The notes below the pieces were generated by a model. It made no database searches. It worked only from the letters and a program-made list of their open reading frames with translations, and had not been told where the DNA came from. A program made the position numbers and the translations under genes. A stretch of 64,000 nt of DNA, from contig CAVTCZ010000019.1 in NCBI GenBank assembly GCA_963733395.1, positions 62,001 to 126,000 on the forward strand, given 5' to 3'. Origin of the DNA: JADKAV01 sp963733395 (GTDB taxonomy: Bacteria > Actinomycetota > Actinomycetes > S36-B12 > UBA10799). Below are positions 1 through 8,476 of the stretch, one piece after another; the first letter of the stretch is position 1; each line of letters starts with the position of its first letter.

Positions 1-373
1 CAACGCCCGGCCGTAGATGGCGCCCAGGTGGTTGCCCTGCCCGCCTCCTCCGTAGAAGAAGATCTTGTCCCCGCCGTGGGTGTCGCGAATCACGCTCAGT
101 CTTCTGTGCGATCTCGGAGATGGCGGTTTCGAGGTCGATCTCCTCGTAGGTTCCGGGCGCAGTGCGGCGCAGCGCGGACGTGAGCCGATGCCGGCCGTTC
201 TGGTAGTGGTCGAGCCGCAGCGCCTTCTCGCACGTGTACCCGGCTGAGGACGGGTGTTCCTTGTCGCCACGGATGCGGCGGAACTGCCGTTCCGCCAGTT
301 GGATCTCGATGCCGCAGTTGCATTCGCAGAGGATGCACGCGGATTTGTGCCATTCGGTCGTGTCGGTGGCCAT
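1..373 (-). CDS. Molybdopterin oxidoreductase, N-terminal part (cut by window edge)
   Basis: This is the first ~120 residues of a molybdenum/tungsten bis-MGD oxidoreductase (formate dehydrogenase/nitrate reductase superfamily). Four cysteines at residues 13, 16, 20 and 48 (C-x2-C-x3-C then GYTCEKAL) give the pattern that binds the N-terminal [4Fe-4S] cluster. The phrase GDKEHPSSAGYTCEKA is typical of the family. Near 104 an extra A shifts the frame: downstream residues (IRDTHGGDKIFFYGGGGQGN) read in a second frame. The start ATG is at 373 on the minus strand, 3 bp after the enoyl-CoA hydratase stop, so the two genes look co-transcribed. Substrate cannot be told from this fragment. Confidence 0.8.
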   Translation of the reverse strand, partial: MATDTTEWHKSACILCECNCGIEIQLAERQFRRIRGDKEHPSSAGYTCEKALRLDHYQNGRHRLTSALRRTAPGTYEEIDLETAISEIAQKTERDSRHPRRGQDLLLRRRRAGQPPGRHLRPGV

Positions 374-376
374 GGC

Positions 377-1146
377 TCAGTGCCCCGTGAAGACGGCGGG
401 CCGGCGCTCGAGGAAGGAGGCGACGCCTTCCGAGGCGTCCTGCGTCTGCAGTAGCGCCCCGACGTCCTCGACGAGCTTCTCAGCGGCGAGGACCGGGTCG
501 ATCACGGCGCGTCGCGCCGCGGTGATGGTTGCACGGACTCCAAGAGGAGCAGCTCGGGACGCGATCCGTTCAGCCAGCTCGACGGCGCGATCCAGTTGGG
601 TGCCGGCCGCGACGGTTTCCTGAACGAGTCCCATGCGCAGGGCTTCGGCGGCATCGAACTCGTCGCCAGTCAGCATCCAGCGCATCGCATCACCCCAGCC
701 GCACAGTGCGGGGAAGCGCAGCGTCGCACCGCCGAACGGGTAGATGCCGCGGAGGACCTCCATCTGCCGGAAACGGGTGTCGGTGGCCGCGATGCGGATA
801 TCCGCGGCCAGCAGGAGCTCGATCCCCAGGGTCATGCACCACCCTTGGGCTGCCGCGACCATGGGCTTACTCCGTTGCCGACCCGATACGCCCCACGGGT
901 CGATAGCGACCGGTGAGTTGTAGCGGGGTCCGCCGCCCACGATCCGACCGGCCGCCTGCGCCAGGTCGAGACCGCCGGTGAAGTGATCCCCGTGGGCGAA
1001 CAGAACCCCAACCCAGGCGTCAGGATCGTCCTCCAGTCGCCCGTACGCGTCGGCCAGTCCGTCGAGCATCTCGGTGTCGAACGCGTTGCGCTTTCCGGGC
1101 GGTTCAAGCCCACGTGCAGGACGTGGCCCCGCAGTTCGACAGTCAC
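377..1146 (-). CDS. Enoyl-CoA hydratase/isomerase family protein (frameshifted)
   Basis: About 256 residues of the crotonase fold. Both catalytic glutamates of classical enoyl-CoA hydratases are visible, in GIELLLAADI and FRQMEVLRG, as is the oxyanion-hole segment GDHFTGGLDL. It hydrates 2-enoyl-CoAs or acts on related acyl-CoAs; the exact substrate is unknown. One A is missing near 1098 (RPE then KRNAFDTEM in the other frame). I chose GTG 1146 because the product then aligns with the paralogue at 45559-46338, which starts MKVEVEQRGHVLLIGVNRPE; a GTG at 1185 is the alternative. It lies divergent from a TetR gene across two operators and just upstream of the Mo oxidoreductase, so TetR control of this pair is likely. 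Confidence 0.85.
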
Positions 1147-1187
1147 GGCGGGGTCGCTGCGGAAGGCACGATTCGCTCCATTCACTA

Positions 1188-1242
1188 CTAGGACGCTTGT
1201 CCTAGTGGTGTTAGAACGCTAACGCTAGGACGGTCGTCCTAG
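1188..1242. promoter_or_regulatory. Two 18-bp palindromic operators between echA-like and tetR genes
   Basis: Two perfect CTAGGAC-N4-GTCCTAG palindromes occupy 1188-1205 and 1225-1242, 37 bp start to start, in the divergent gap between the minus-strand hydratase and the plus-strand TetR gene. Position and symmetry are those of TetR-family operators. I infer that the TetR at 1265 binds both and represses itself and the hydratase/oxidoreductase unit, probably until an acyl-CoA or related ligand binds. Confidence 0.8.
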
Positions 1243-1264
1243 TCAAGTCTGTCCGGGAGGTGCG

Positions 1265-1861
1265 ATGACTGTAGATACCAGAACCAGGATGCTGCTGGCC
1301 GGTATCGAGTTGTTCCGCGAGCAGGGCTACGACGGGACAGGGTTCCGGGAAGTCGTGGATCGCGCCGATGCGGCCCGTGGCGCCATCTATCACCACTTCC
1401 CGGACGGCAAAGCCCAGTTGGGAGCCGAGGTGGTGCAACTGACCGGGGGGTACATCGCCCAGGTCATCGAAGCCGAGTTCGCCGAACACCCGCCGCGCGT
1501 CGCAGTGCGTCGCTTGATCGCGTTCGTGGAGCGGCTCATGTTCGACGCCGACTCCCGGCCCGGTTGTCCGGTTGTCGCTGTCACGCTTGCCGCCGACGAT
1601 CCGAACGGCCGACTGCGGGCGGCTTCCGACGCCGTGTTCGACCGTTGGCGTGGAGCGATCGCGGACGGACTGGTCAGGCACGGAGTGCGCCGAGCGCAGG
1701 CACGGCGATTCGCGACGCTCGCGGTGGCCAGCGTGGAGGGTTCGCTCGTGATTTGTCGGGTCGAGGGCGTCCCGCAGGCGCTAAGGGACGTGGGCAGAAC
1801 ATTGATCGAGTATCTGGACGCAGTGGTTGAGCCGTCCGGCGCGCGCACGCGGGGAGGTTGA
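1265..1861 (+). CDS. TetR/AcrR family transcriptional regulator
   Basis: A 198-residue TetR-type repressor. Residues ~5-50 form the three-helix DNA-binding domain (GFREVVDRADAARGAIYHHF is the turn and recognition helix). The C-terminal helices form the ligand and dimer domain; a conserved PGCPVVAVTLA segment of the LmrA/YxaF-like subfamily is present. A Shine-Dalgarno GGGAGG sits 4-9 nt ahead of ATG 1265. It is divergent from the enoyl-CoA hydratase across two matching palindromes, which are the likely operators. Confidence 0.9.
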   Translation: MTVDTRTRMLLAGIELFREQGYDGTGFREVVDRADAARGAIYHHFPDGKAQLGAEVVQLTGGYIAQVIEAEFAEHPPRVAVRRLIAFVERLMFDADSRPGCPVVAVTLAADDPNGRLRAASDAVFDRWRGAIADGLVRHGVRRAQARRFATLAVASVEGSLVICRVEGVPQALRDVGRTLIEYLDAVVEPSGARTRGG

Positions 1862-1904
1862 ACGTTCGGGCCGCCGACGGGTGTCGAGTGTTGCGGTGAG
1901 ATGC

Positions 1905-2062
1905 TGGTGGCCAGGGGCGGGGTCGAACCGCCGACCTTCCGATTTTCAGTTCGTTTGAGGGCGTCTCAGGGGTGATGTTGGGTGCGCTGGGGTGCCTCGG
2001 GGGGTCTCTTGCATCTCATGAGTGCTGAGGTGTGTGCAGAGTTTCGTGAAAGAGTCGTGAAA
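1905..2062 (-). repeat. tRNA-Phe 3'-end repeat, copy A (attachment-site scar)
   Basis: Positions 1905-1950 are identical to the last 46 nt (anticodon loop through CCA) of the intact tRNA-Phe at 13406-13482, same orientation. Identity stops inside the anticodon loop and is followed by a ~112-nt arm that ends with GTGAAA at 2046 and 2057, spaced 11 bp. The arm is the most divergent of the four copies. The layout is that of an att site left by an element that integrated in tRNA-Phe. The rest of 1862-2326 shows no gene. Confidence 0.75.
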
Positions 2063-2326
2063 CGCCTCCGTCAGTAGGCCAACCACTTTGCTTGCTTGAT
2101 CGGCGTCGGCGGCCCACGATCACCAAAGGGTGGGTCTGTCTTCCGGGGTTTGCGGGCACTTCCCTGCCTGAGGAACGCGTGCCCCATCGCCATGCGAGCG
2201 AGCTACCAGGCCCGCCTCGTGGTTCGCCGTCCTCGCCTATGGTCTGGCGTTCTCGGTGTTCGATGCCGGCCGGCCTTGGTGCTGGCCTCCGTGCAGCCCT
2301 CTGATTGGAGCGCGGTGGTCGCGGGC

Positions 2327-2368
2327 TTGACATCCAACTAACGCTGTTCATATTCTCGAACGGTGTTA
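2327..2368 (+). promoter_or_regulatory. Promoter and operator of the second tetR gene
   Basis: A -35 TTGACA (2327-2332), 18-bp spacer and -10 TATTCT (2351-2356) lie 6 nt before the GTG start at 2363, so the mRNA is predicted to be leaderless. An imperfect 11+11 palindrome (TAACGCTGTTC at 2339-2349, GAACGGTGTTA at 2358-2368) covers the -10 and the start codon, placed for autorepression. Confidence 0.75.
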
Positions 2369-2950
2369 GATAACGCGAACGTTGATCGCATCTCCCGTCG
2401 CCGAGAGCAGACGCGGGAGGAGATCCTTGCGGCCGCGTGGGAGTTGTGCCGTGAGCAGGGCTTGGCGGCTCTGGCCCTGCGTGAGCTCGCCCAGCGAGTC
2501 GGGATGCGGGCGCCGAGCCTCTACTCCTACTTCGATTCCAAGGAAGCGATCTACGATGCGATGTTCGCCCAGGGGCAGCGTGAACTCATGGCTCTGCTGG
2601 GTGCCGATGATGGAACACCCTTGCATCGGGCGGAACTGTACGAAAAGACCCGGGCCTTCTTCGACTTCTGCACAGCCGACCCCACCCGCTACCAACTGAT
2701 GTTCCAGCGCGTGGTGCCCGGATTCTCTCCGTCCGAATCGTCGTACACCTTGGCCGTGGAGGTTCTCTCTACTCTTGATCAGCGGCTGCGTTCGGCTGGC
2801 GTCACCAAAGCCTCCGACCGAGACCTCTGGACAGCCATGATCACGGGTCTCACCGATCAGCAGATCTCCAACGACCCGGGTGGGGGTCGCTGGGGTCACC
2901 TCTTGCCGGAGGTCGTGGATCTTTTCTGCGACCACGTCGGCATCCCATGA
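2363..2950 (+). CDS. TetR/AcrR family transcriptional regulator
   Basis: A 195-residue TetR-type repressor starting at leaderless GTG 2363. The DNA-binding domain spans residues ~12-60 (ALRELAQRVGMRAPSLYSYF). The C-terminal half resembles the TetR_C_33/WHG-like ligand domain (PTRYQLMFQRVVPGF). It probably controls itself and the next gene, 57 bp downstream on the same strand. Ligand unknown. It lies in the cargo segment between att-like repeats A and B. Confidence 0.88.
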   Translation: MLDNANVDRISRRREQTREEILAAAWELCREQGLAALALRELAQRVGMRAPSLYSYFDSKEAIYDAMFAQGQRELMALLGADDGTPLHRAELYEKTRAFFDFCTADPTRYQLMFQRVVPGFSPSESSYTLAVEVLSTLDQRLRSAGVTKASDRDLWTAMITGLTDQQISNDPGGGRWGHLLPEVVDLFCDHVGIP

Positions 2951-3007
2951 CCCGTCCCCGCTCGTCGCTGACCCAAACCCATGCTGATTCGACCCAAAGG
3001 AAGAGTG

Positions 3008-3763
3008 ATGACAGCCACAATGGAACTGCAGCAACAACTCACCGGCCAGGATGCTCGACGACTTGCGGAGGCCGCATACGGTCGGTTCGCGGACCTCGCT
3101 GAGAGCGTGACCCCTGAGCAGTGGACTCTCCCGACCGACTGTGAAGAATGGACGGTTCGTGACCTAGTTGGGCACATGGTCGGCGCCATGCGCTCTGCGG
3201 CATCGACGCGGGAGTTCCTGCGGCAGTTCCGAGTGATCTCCCGGCGGACCAAGGCCACCGGGGCGAATCAGACCGACGTGATGACTGCTGTGCAGATCGA
3301 ACTCACCGCCAGCCTCAACGAGCAAGACCTCGTCAGCGAGTGCCGCAGCCTGGTGGGCCCTGCCGCCCGGGGAAGGAGCAAGCCGCCCGCCCCGATCCGC
3401 CGCTGGGTCCGGTTCCCCGTGACCTTCGGTTCCACAACAGAGTCCTGGCGACTTGACTACTTGCTCGACGTGATCCTTACTCGTGATGCGTGGATGCACT
3501 CGGTCGACCTCTCGCGTGCGATCGGACGGCCGATGGCGCTCACGCAGGAACTGGATGGGCAGGTAATCGCTGGCGTCGCTGAGGAGTGGGGCCGCCGCCA
3601 TGGCCAGCCCGTGACGTTGCGGCTGACCGGACCGGCGGGCGGCGATTTCTCGCTCAACGGCGCCGGCGGCCAGACCATCGAGATCGATGCTGTCGAGTTC
3701 GCGCGTTCGGTTTCGGGCAGGCAGCCGAAGGGCGGGCTGCTGTCCGTCGACGTGCCGTTCTGA
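3008..3763 (+). CDS. Maleylpyruvate isomerase N-terminal domain (TIGR03083-type) protein
   Basis: 251 residues of the DinB/MDMPI superfamily, whose members bind a metal through histidines and often use mycothiol as a cosubstrate. Visible family features are ADLAESVTPEQWTLPT, the WTVRDLVGHMVGA helix with its metal-type His near residue 56, and a later TRDAWMHSVDL helix. I chose ATG 3008 because AAAGGAAG lies 5-11 nt ahead. The reaction is unknown; in actinobacteria such proteins are often thiol-dependent isomerases or transferases. Likely regulated by the TetR just upstream. Confidence 0.8.
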   Translation: MTATMELQQQLTGQDARRLAEAAYGRFADLAESVTPEQWTLPTDCEEWTVRDLVGHMVGAMRSAASTREFLRQFRVISRRTKATGANQTDVMTAVQIELTASLNEQDLVSECRSLVGPAARGRSKPPAPIRRWVRFPVTFGSTTESWRLDYLLDVILTRDAWMHSVDLSRAIGRPMALTQELDGQVIAGVAEEWGRRHGQPVTLRLTGPAGGDFSLNGAGGQTIEIDAVEFARSVSGRQPKGGLLSVDVPF

Positions 3764-4133
3764 ATCGACTGCGAACCTCCTTCGACGGCATGGGCAACGG
3801 GTGCGACGTGGTTGATGTCGCCCATGCTGAGGCCCGGACTTCCGGCAGGTGCTGCAGCAGCTCCGGGTCGGCGGCGACAGCCCAGATGCAGTCGTCGCTG
3901 AACGTCCCGTACTTGGCGTGCCACCCACCGGCAGCCGATTGGAGTTCCTCATCGGAGAGGTCTGCTACCGAAGGCTCGCGTTCCGGCGCATCCCGTTCGA
4001 TGCCGCGCTGGCGGGCGATCAAGGAAGACCTCGTTCGTGGTGTTGGCATCGCGAATCGCAGAGTGGGAGTCAGGGTTGCTGAAGGCGCGTCGGCCTGACC
4101 CAGCCCGTACCCGGTGATCCCGGGCCCCGCCAT
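3764..4133 (-). other. No confident gene; possible degraded minus-strand reading frame
   Basis: This stretch holds one open minus-strand frame (MAGPGITGYG..., ~3654-4133) with a protein-like central part (VADLSDEELQSAAGGWHAKY) that I do not recognise. It overlaps the end of the preceding gene and has no clear start signal. It may be a remnant of a gene lost during island turnover, or chance. Confidence 0.25.
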
Positions 4134-4175
4134 GACGCGATGCGTGAGGATGTTCCCCCAACGCGGCGCCCGAAG

Positions 4176-4470
4176 CTACTTCCCGGCCAGCCAGTTCCGG
4201 CTGACGTCGGGCGCGACGAGGGCAAGTCGTCTCAGAACGTTCACTGCAATGCCTTGCGCTGTGGCTGCGTTCTCGTCGGCCTCATCGGAGATGATGTACA
4301 CCGCGATGATGAACGAGTCGTCGTTGTGACCACTCGCCCCACTAACCAGCCAACCGGAGTTGGTCCGTCCTGAGCCGGCCTTCCCGCTGAGTTCGTAAGG
4401 CCCGTCAGTCGCGCGGACGAGGATCTTGCGCACCATGGCCGTGAAGAGCGTCCCTATCAGGGACTTTGTG
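4176..4470 (-). pseudogene. C-terminal remnant of a penicillin-binding/beta-lactamase-like protein
   Basis: About 95 residues resembling the end of a serine transpeptidase or beta-lactamase domain: LSGKAGSGRTNSGWLVS sits where these enzymes carry K-T/S-G, here K-A-G, followed by a short strand (SFIIAVYI). The catalytic Ser-x-x-Lys part is absent. Similarity ends about 10 bp from repeat B, so the gene looks cut by that junction. The family call is tentative. Confidence 0.35.
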
Positions 4471-4481
4471 AGGGAACGTGG

Positions 4482-4640
4482 TGGTGGCCAGGGGCGGGGT
4501 CGAATCGCCGACCTTCCGATCTTGAGTTCGTTGGAGAACGTCCCACTGGTGTCTGCCGTGTTCACACGTGCCTATGCCTGTCCTATCGGTGCGCTGGCTT
4601 ATGACGTTGTGTCCCTCAGCCCCGCGAAACGCGCGTGAAA
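4482..4640 (-). repeat. tRNA-Phe 3'-end repeat, copy B (attachment-site scar)
   Basis: A 159-bp copy of the tRNA-Phe-end repeat. The 46-nt tRNA part (4482-4527) has a few changes relative to the gene. The arm is clearly similar to copies C and D and ends with GCGAAA (4624) and GTGAAA (4635), 11 bp apart and 142 bp from the CCA end. Same orientation as the intact tRNA-Phe. Confidence 0.75.
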
Positions 4641-4750
4641 GCGCTACGGCCCTCCCCCAACTCCCCACCCGACTACCCCGTAGGCCACCCAAACCACCCC
4701 AACCACCCAAGCCACTGACGACTCAACAGCCACAACGAGGAGACACCGTC

Positions 4751-4804
4751 ATGACCAAGGCATCCACCCCAACCGAGCTCCCGGCCACGGAGGAAGCTCG
4801 ATGA
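4751..4804 (+). CDS. Possible 17-residue upstream peptide
   Basis: ATG 4751 has GAGGAG 7-12 nt ahead and encodes MTKASTPTELPATEEAR, ending in an ATGA overlap with the fasciclin gene start at 4801. The overlap suggests translational coupling of a short leader peptide. The peptide matches no family I know and could be chance. Confidence 0.35.
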   Translation: MTKASTPTELPATEEAR

Positions 4805-5577
4805 GCCGACGCCGCATCGCCGTGCGATCCCTGCTCGTTGCCGCGATGATCGTGACGGTCTCGGCGGTCGCTGGTGCGGCTGCTGCGGCGACCGGGAGCG
4901 CCGCCGAGTACCGCGTGGTCTGTCCGGACGGCGGCGCCGGGCTCGACATCGTTGACGTGCTCGAGGCGACCGGTGAGCACGGCACCTTCCTCGAACTGTT
5001 GGATCGGTTCGACCCCGAAGGCCTCGCCATCCTCTCCGACGTCGAACTGGCGGACAAGACCGTGTGGGCACCGACGGACGCCGCGTTCCTCGCGCTCGGC
5101 GACGCGCTCTCGTCCCTCCCGGACGAGCAGGTCAAGGCGGTTCTCGGCTACCACATCAGTCCGCCACGTCGGTCGCCCGGTGGTGCGTACCCGGTCGTGA
5201 CGCCGCAGTTCCTCATCGATGCGGGGGAGATGGATCATCGGACCCGCACCGGCGTCCTCACGGGGTCCGATCAGCGCACGCGCACGACGTTCGAGGGCGG
5301 CGCGCTGCGCATCGAAGGCATCTTGATCGGGAGCACCGCCTGGTGCACGGAGGCGGGCTCCGTCCTCTCCCTCGATGCGGTCATCACGGACGTCGCGATG
5401 CCGTCGACGCTCGAGTGGATCTGGAACCGCCTCGTCCGCATCCTGCTCTACGAGGACCTCCGGTTCGTGATCTACGCGACGTTGGGTGCCGTGTCCATCG
5501 GCATGATCGTCAGCCGCGTCGTGACGCGGCGGAGCCGGCGGACCGAGGACGGTGCCGCGCACGTTGACGGCCGTTGA
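4801..5577 (+). CDS. Secreted/membrane-anchored fasciclin (FAS1) domain protein
   Basis: 258 residues. Residues 1-35 are a signal peptide (arginine-rich start, hydrophobic core, Ala-rich cleavage zone). Residues ~45-200 are a FAS1 fold: the first conserved block is DKTVWAPTDAAFLALGDAL and the later one is GSVLSLDAVITDV. A transmembrane helix near residues 222-242 followed by RRSRR should anchor it with the domain outside. FAS1 domains mediate adhesion. GGAGGAAG precedes ATG 4801. It is the only clear gene between repeats B and C. Confidence 0.82.
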   Translation: MSRRRIAVRSLLVAAMIVTVSAVAGAAAAATGSAAEYRVVCPDGGAGLDIVDVLEATGEHGTFLELLDRFDPEGLAILSDVELADKTVWAPTDAAFLALGDALSSLPDEQVKAVLGYHISPPRRSPGGAYPVVTPQFLIDAGEMDHRTRTGVLTGSDQRTRTTFEGGALRIEGILIGSTAWCTEAGSVLSLDAVITDVAMPSTLEWIWNRLVRILLYEDLRFVIYATLGAVSIGMIVSRVVTRRSRRTEDGAAHVDGR

Positions 5578-6107
5578 CACCCTGCGACCCGACCGTGTCG
5601 CCACCTCGACCTCGCCCCATCTCCAGCACGCCGAGGAGCGCGCGTCCACCCGCGGTCGGATCCGCTTGCCCAGAAGCTGACGCAGGAGTCGCTCCGAGGC
5701 TGACGACAGCACGACGTTCACGGCCCTGACTCTGCTCGGTCGCAACCCCTCACCGTGGCCGCAGCCGCTCAGGACCCGACACGAGCCCACCCATGACGAC
5801 ATCGAAGCAACGACCGGGCTGGCAACTCCCCCTCGGCACCGGCGCCGGCACCGGCATGTGGTGGATGCTGGCCTACCAGTAGAACTGGCCGAGAATGCAT
5901 CGGATACTGCTTCATCGGCGAGGACTTGAACACGGACAAACCGGGCTTCTCATGCACACATGGAGCACTTGTCGTCGAGGAGAGGCCCGATCCGGGCACC
6001 AGACCAGGCACTGTCGGCCTGTTGGAGACGGTGTCGATGAAACCCACCGGTAGCGAACCGTTCCCGGACGTCAGGGGGCGAGGTACCCACCGCCGTCTCC
6101 GCCGCCA
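5578..6107. other. Intergenic stretch without a supported gene
   Basis: Open frames here have no start signals, no recognisable motifs and compete on all strands. I see no repeat or RNA structure worth naming. Confidence 0.5.
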
Positions 6108-6338
6108 CTAGCCCACTGCAGTCCTGGCCGGGCCCTTCGTGAAGCAGAACATGCGCCCGTCCATGCGCCAAGACGCAACCGCCGCAGCGTCGTCGAGCCC
6201 GGCGGGCACCAAAATCTGACCCGGAACTTCTGCCTGCGTCCGGACAGTCGGCGTCCTGCTGAAATCGGTGCGGACCACCGTGTACCCGGCGCTGTCCAGA
6301 GACTCCAGGGCTGCCACCATGACATAGAAGTGACACAT
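6108..6338 (-). CDS. Small hypothetical protein
   Basis: A 76-residue frame starting at ATG 6338 (MCHFYVMVAALESLDSAGYT) with amphipathic, protein-like composition. A longer version starting at 6377 is possible. I recognise no family. It lies just inside the B-C cargo segment, facing repeat C. Confidence 0.35.
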   Translation of the reverse strand: MCHFYVMVAALESLDSAGYTVVRTDFSRTPTVRTQAEVPGQILVPAGLDDAAAVASWRMDGRMFCFTKGPARTAVG

Positions 6339-6451
6339 ATGGGGGCTGCCCTGGGGCGGCAGGTCCCTCAATGACACGGTTTTGACACAGACTCATGACC
6401 GTCAATGACGGCTCATCTAGATTGCGAAACCCACCCTGACCAGGGATTTCA

Positions 6452-6609
6452 TGGTGGCCAGGGGCGGGGTCGAACCGCCGACCTTCCGATTCTCAGTTCG
6501 TTTGGAAACGTCTCGCTGGCGTCCGCCCGTGCTCATGTGTGCCGTTGTCTGTCTCGTCAGTGCCCTTGCATGTCAGTCGTGTCCCTCAGTCCGTGAAATG
6601 GGCGTGTAA
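6452..6609 (-). repeat. tRNA-Phe 3'-end repeat, copy C (attachment-site scar)
   Basis: A 158-bp copy whose 46-nt tRNA part differs from the gene at one base (gattCtcag). The arm matches copies B and D and ends with GTGAAA (6593) and GTGTAA (6604), spaced 11 bp, 141 bp from the CCA end. Confidence 0.78.
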
Positions 6610-6742
6610 GCCCAGTGGGGCGTGCGTCCTGCACCGGGCGAGGACCCGTCAGAAAGTGCGGGCGAGAGCCTGCCAGCCGTTTCGCAACCGACTGGAGCAG
6701 AAACGAACCCGCCGCGCAGTCCGTGAAGTCGCCAGGACTGCG

Positions 6743-7809
6743 CTACTTGACCTTGAATCGCTTGGTCTGCGTCGGGCCCGCTCCCGCCGGTCCGATCGGG
6801 ATGATCTGCACCGCGTATTTGGCGCCCTTGCGGACCGTGAACCTGAACTTCAGCGCCGTGATGTTCTTCCATGCGCGGTACTTCTTTCCACCGGGCTTGG
6901 AGTAGCGGACCTTGTAGGACGTCGCTCCTGAACTGGCTTGCCAGGTGATCTTCGCCTTACCCTTCTTCACCACCGCCTTGACTCCGGTGACTGCTGCTGG
7001 GCAGTGCGGGCGCGGTGGTCGGAGGGGGTAGTCCCTGGAGGAGGCTCTACGCGGGTGATGTTCTCACAGGAGAGTGCCTCCACCACATCGATGCTGTCCG
7101 CCTGGACGATGTCGGCCCCGAAGCCGCACGCGGCCTGATCCTGTTCACCATCGACCAGGTACAGGCGATCGTTGCCATTGGAGGAAAGATATGAATCGTC
7201 GCCATCGATGCTGTCCAGCCCCGGCCCACCAGTAACGCTGTCGTTACCGGAGCCGCCCAGAAGGATGTCGTTGCCGGACCCGCCGTCAAGGGTGTCGTCG
7301 CCGACCCCGCCCCGGAGGTCGTCGTTACCCGCTCCGCCCTTGATCTCATCAGCGCCGCTACATCCGTAGACCTCGTCGTTGCCGTTGCCGGCGTCGAGAC
7401 TCATCTTCCAGCAGAACACGCCCCACGCGTCCAGTTTGTCGTTGCCGTCACCGAGGTTCGCGCTGACGTTGAGGTAGGTGACGTTGACGGGATCCGGGCA
7501 GTAGACCTCGGTCGGGTTCACCTGCTCGCACCCTGGCCCGGCGGTGACCCCACTCGTGTCAATGATGTGCTGAGGCCAGCCGGAATGCTCGCGGATGTCG
7601 TTGTCCGCGGCACCGCCGTCGATGATCAACGTCGTGCCCGACATGGAGATCGTGGAGGTCGAAACCGCGGCGATCGTGCCCGCGGCATCATCATTCGGCC
7701 CGCGGGCGACCGCCATCGCAGGCCACACGTTGATGGCCAGAGCCGTCACCGCAAGCAACGATGCTGTCACGATGAGTTTGCCGCCGGGAGCGTGTTGGTG
7801 GGTGTTCAT
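6743..7809 (-). CDS. Secreted RTX-repeat protein with C-terminal fibronectin-like domain (frameshifted)
   Basis: About 355 residues. A signal peptide covers residues 1-~35 (TASLLAVTALAINVWPAMA). Residues ~125-200 hold at least four calcium-binding nonapeptides of the GGxGxDxxx type (GGAGNDDLRGGVGDDTLDGG), a fold-on-secretion beta roll. After a frameshift near 7000 a fibronectin type III-like strand set follows (AKITWQASSGATSYKVRYSK), ending at TAG 6743. Cysteines before the RTX part may form disulfides. Similar modular proteins are surface-bound or shed. It sits immediately next to repeat C. Confidence 0.78.
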
Positions 7810-8476
7810 GATGCCGGCCTTTCCGAAGAACCGCTGGATCGGCAGTCGTCGTGACTCGAGGCGGCCCGACCAGGCTGGCGGGATCGAGTCGAAACGGCGG
7901 GGGCCGCCGCAGCGGATGGGTAGTGGCGGATTGCTGTCGAAGCCGTGATGCAACTGGCCGCCGACCAGCGGTTCCAGGGGCTGAGGCGTCGAAGACTCAC
8001 CCGATCGCACCTCGATGCACCGGTGTCAGCAAGCGCATCACGTCTACAATCCCCTGCGGTCCGCATGAGTCGCCTCCTCAACTGCGGTCCACTTCTCAGT
8101 CTAGTTCGCGGTCGAGCCGGTGTCTTTGGGGGCGGCCGATCGAGCGACGCTGGCTTGCTGTCTGTGCGCTGGAGGAGGTGGGCCACCTGTGCGGGTTGTG
8201 GCTGGTCGCGAGGTGGCTACTTCCGGCACCAAGAACAGCAAGGTTCCTGCGCTCCCACTCCGCGCGGAGGTACTGCCAGCGACATGGCACGTCGCGACGC
8301 TGGATACGCCCAGAGAGGCGGCTGCTGGGGGAATGAGGTTGGGGAGGGGCCATGGCCTGACCGACGGTGGATGCGGCAGGTGCGAACCGGTTGATGGCGC
8401 GGAACGACCGGCAGCATGCCCCGATTCTTCCCCGCCGCGGGAGGGCCGTTGTGAGGGCGTCAATAGGATCGGCCAT
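7810..8476. other. Long intergenic stretch upstream of the RTX and flavoprotein genes
   Basis: 667 bp with no supported gene. It separates the divergent RTX and reductase genes and must hold both promoters; the -10 of the latter is TAGGAT at 8464-8469. Open frames on both strands have no family features. Confidence 0.5.

Noticed and set aside
5950..6405. 151-residue minus-strand protein
   Set aside because: Overlaps a better small frame at 6108-6338, lacks start signals and has Arg/His-rich shadow composition.
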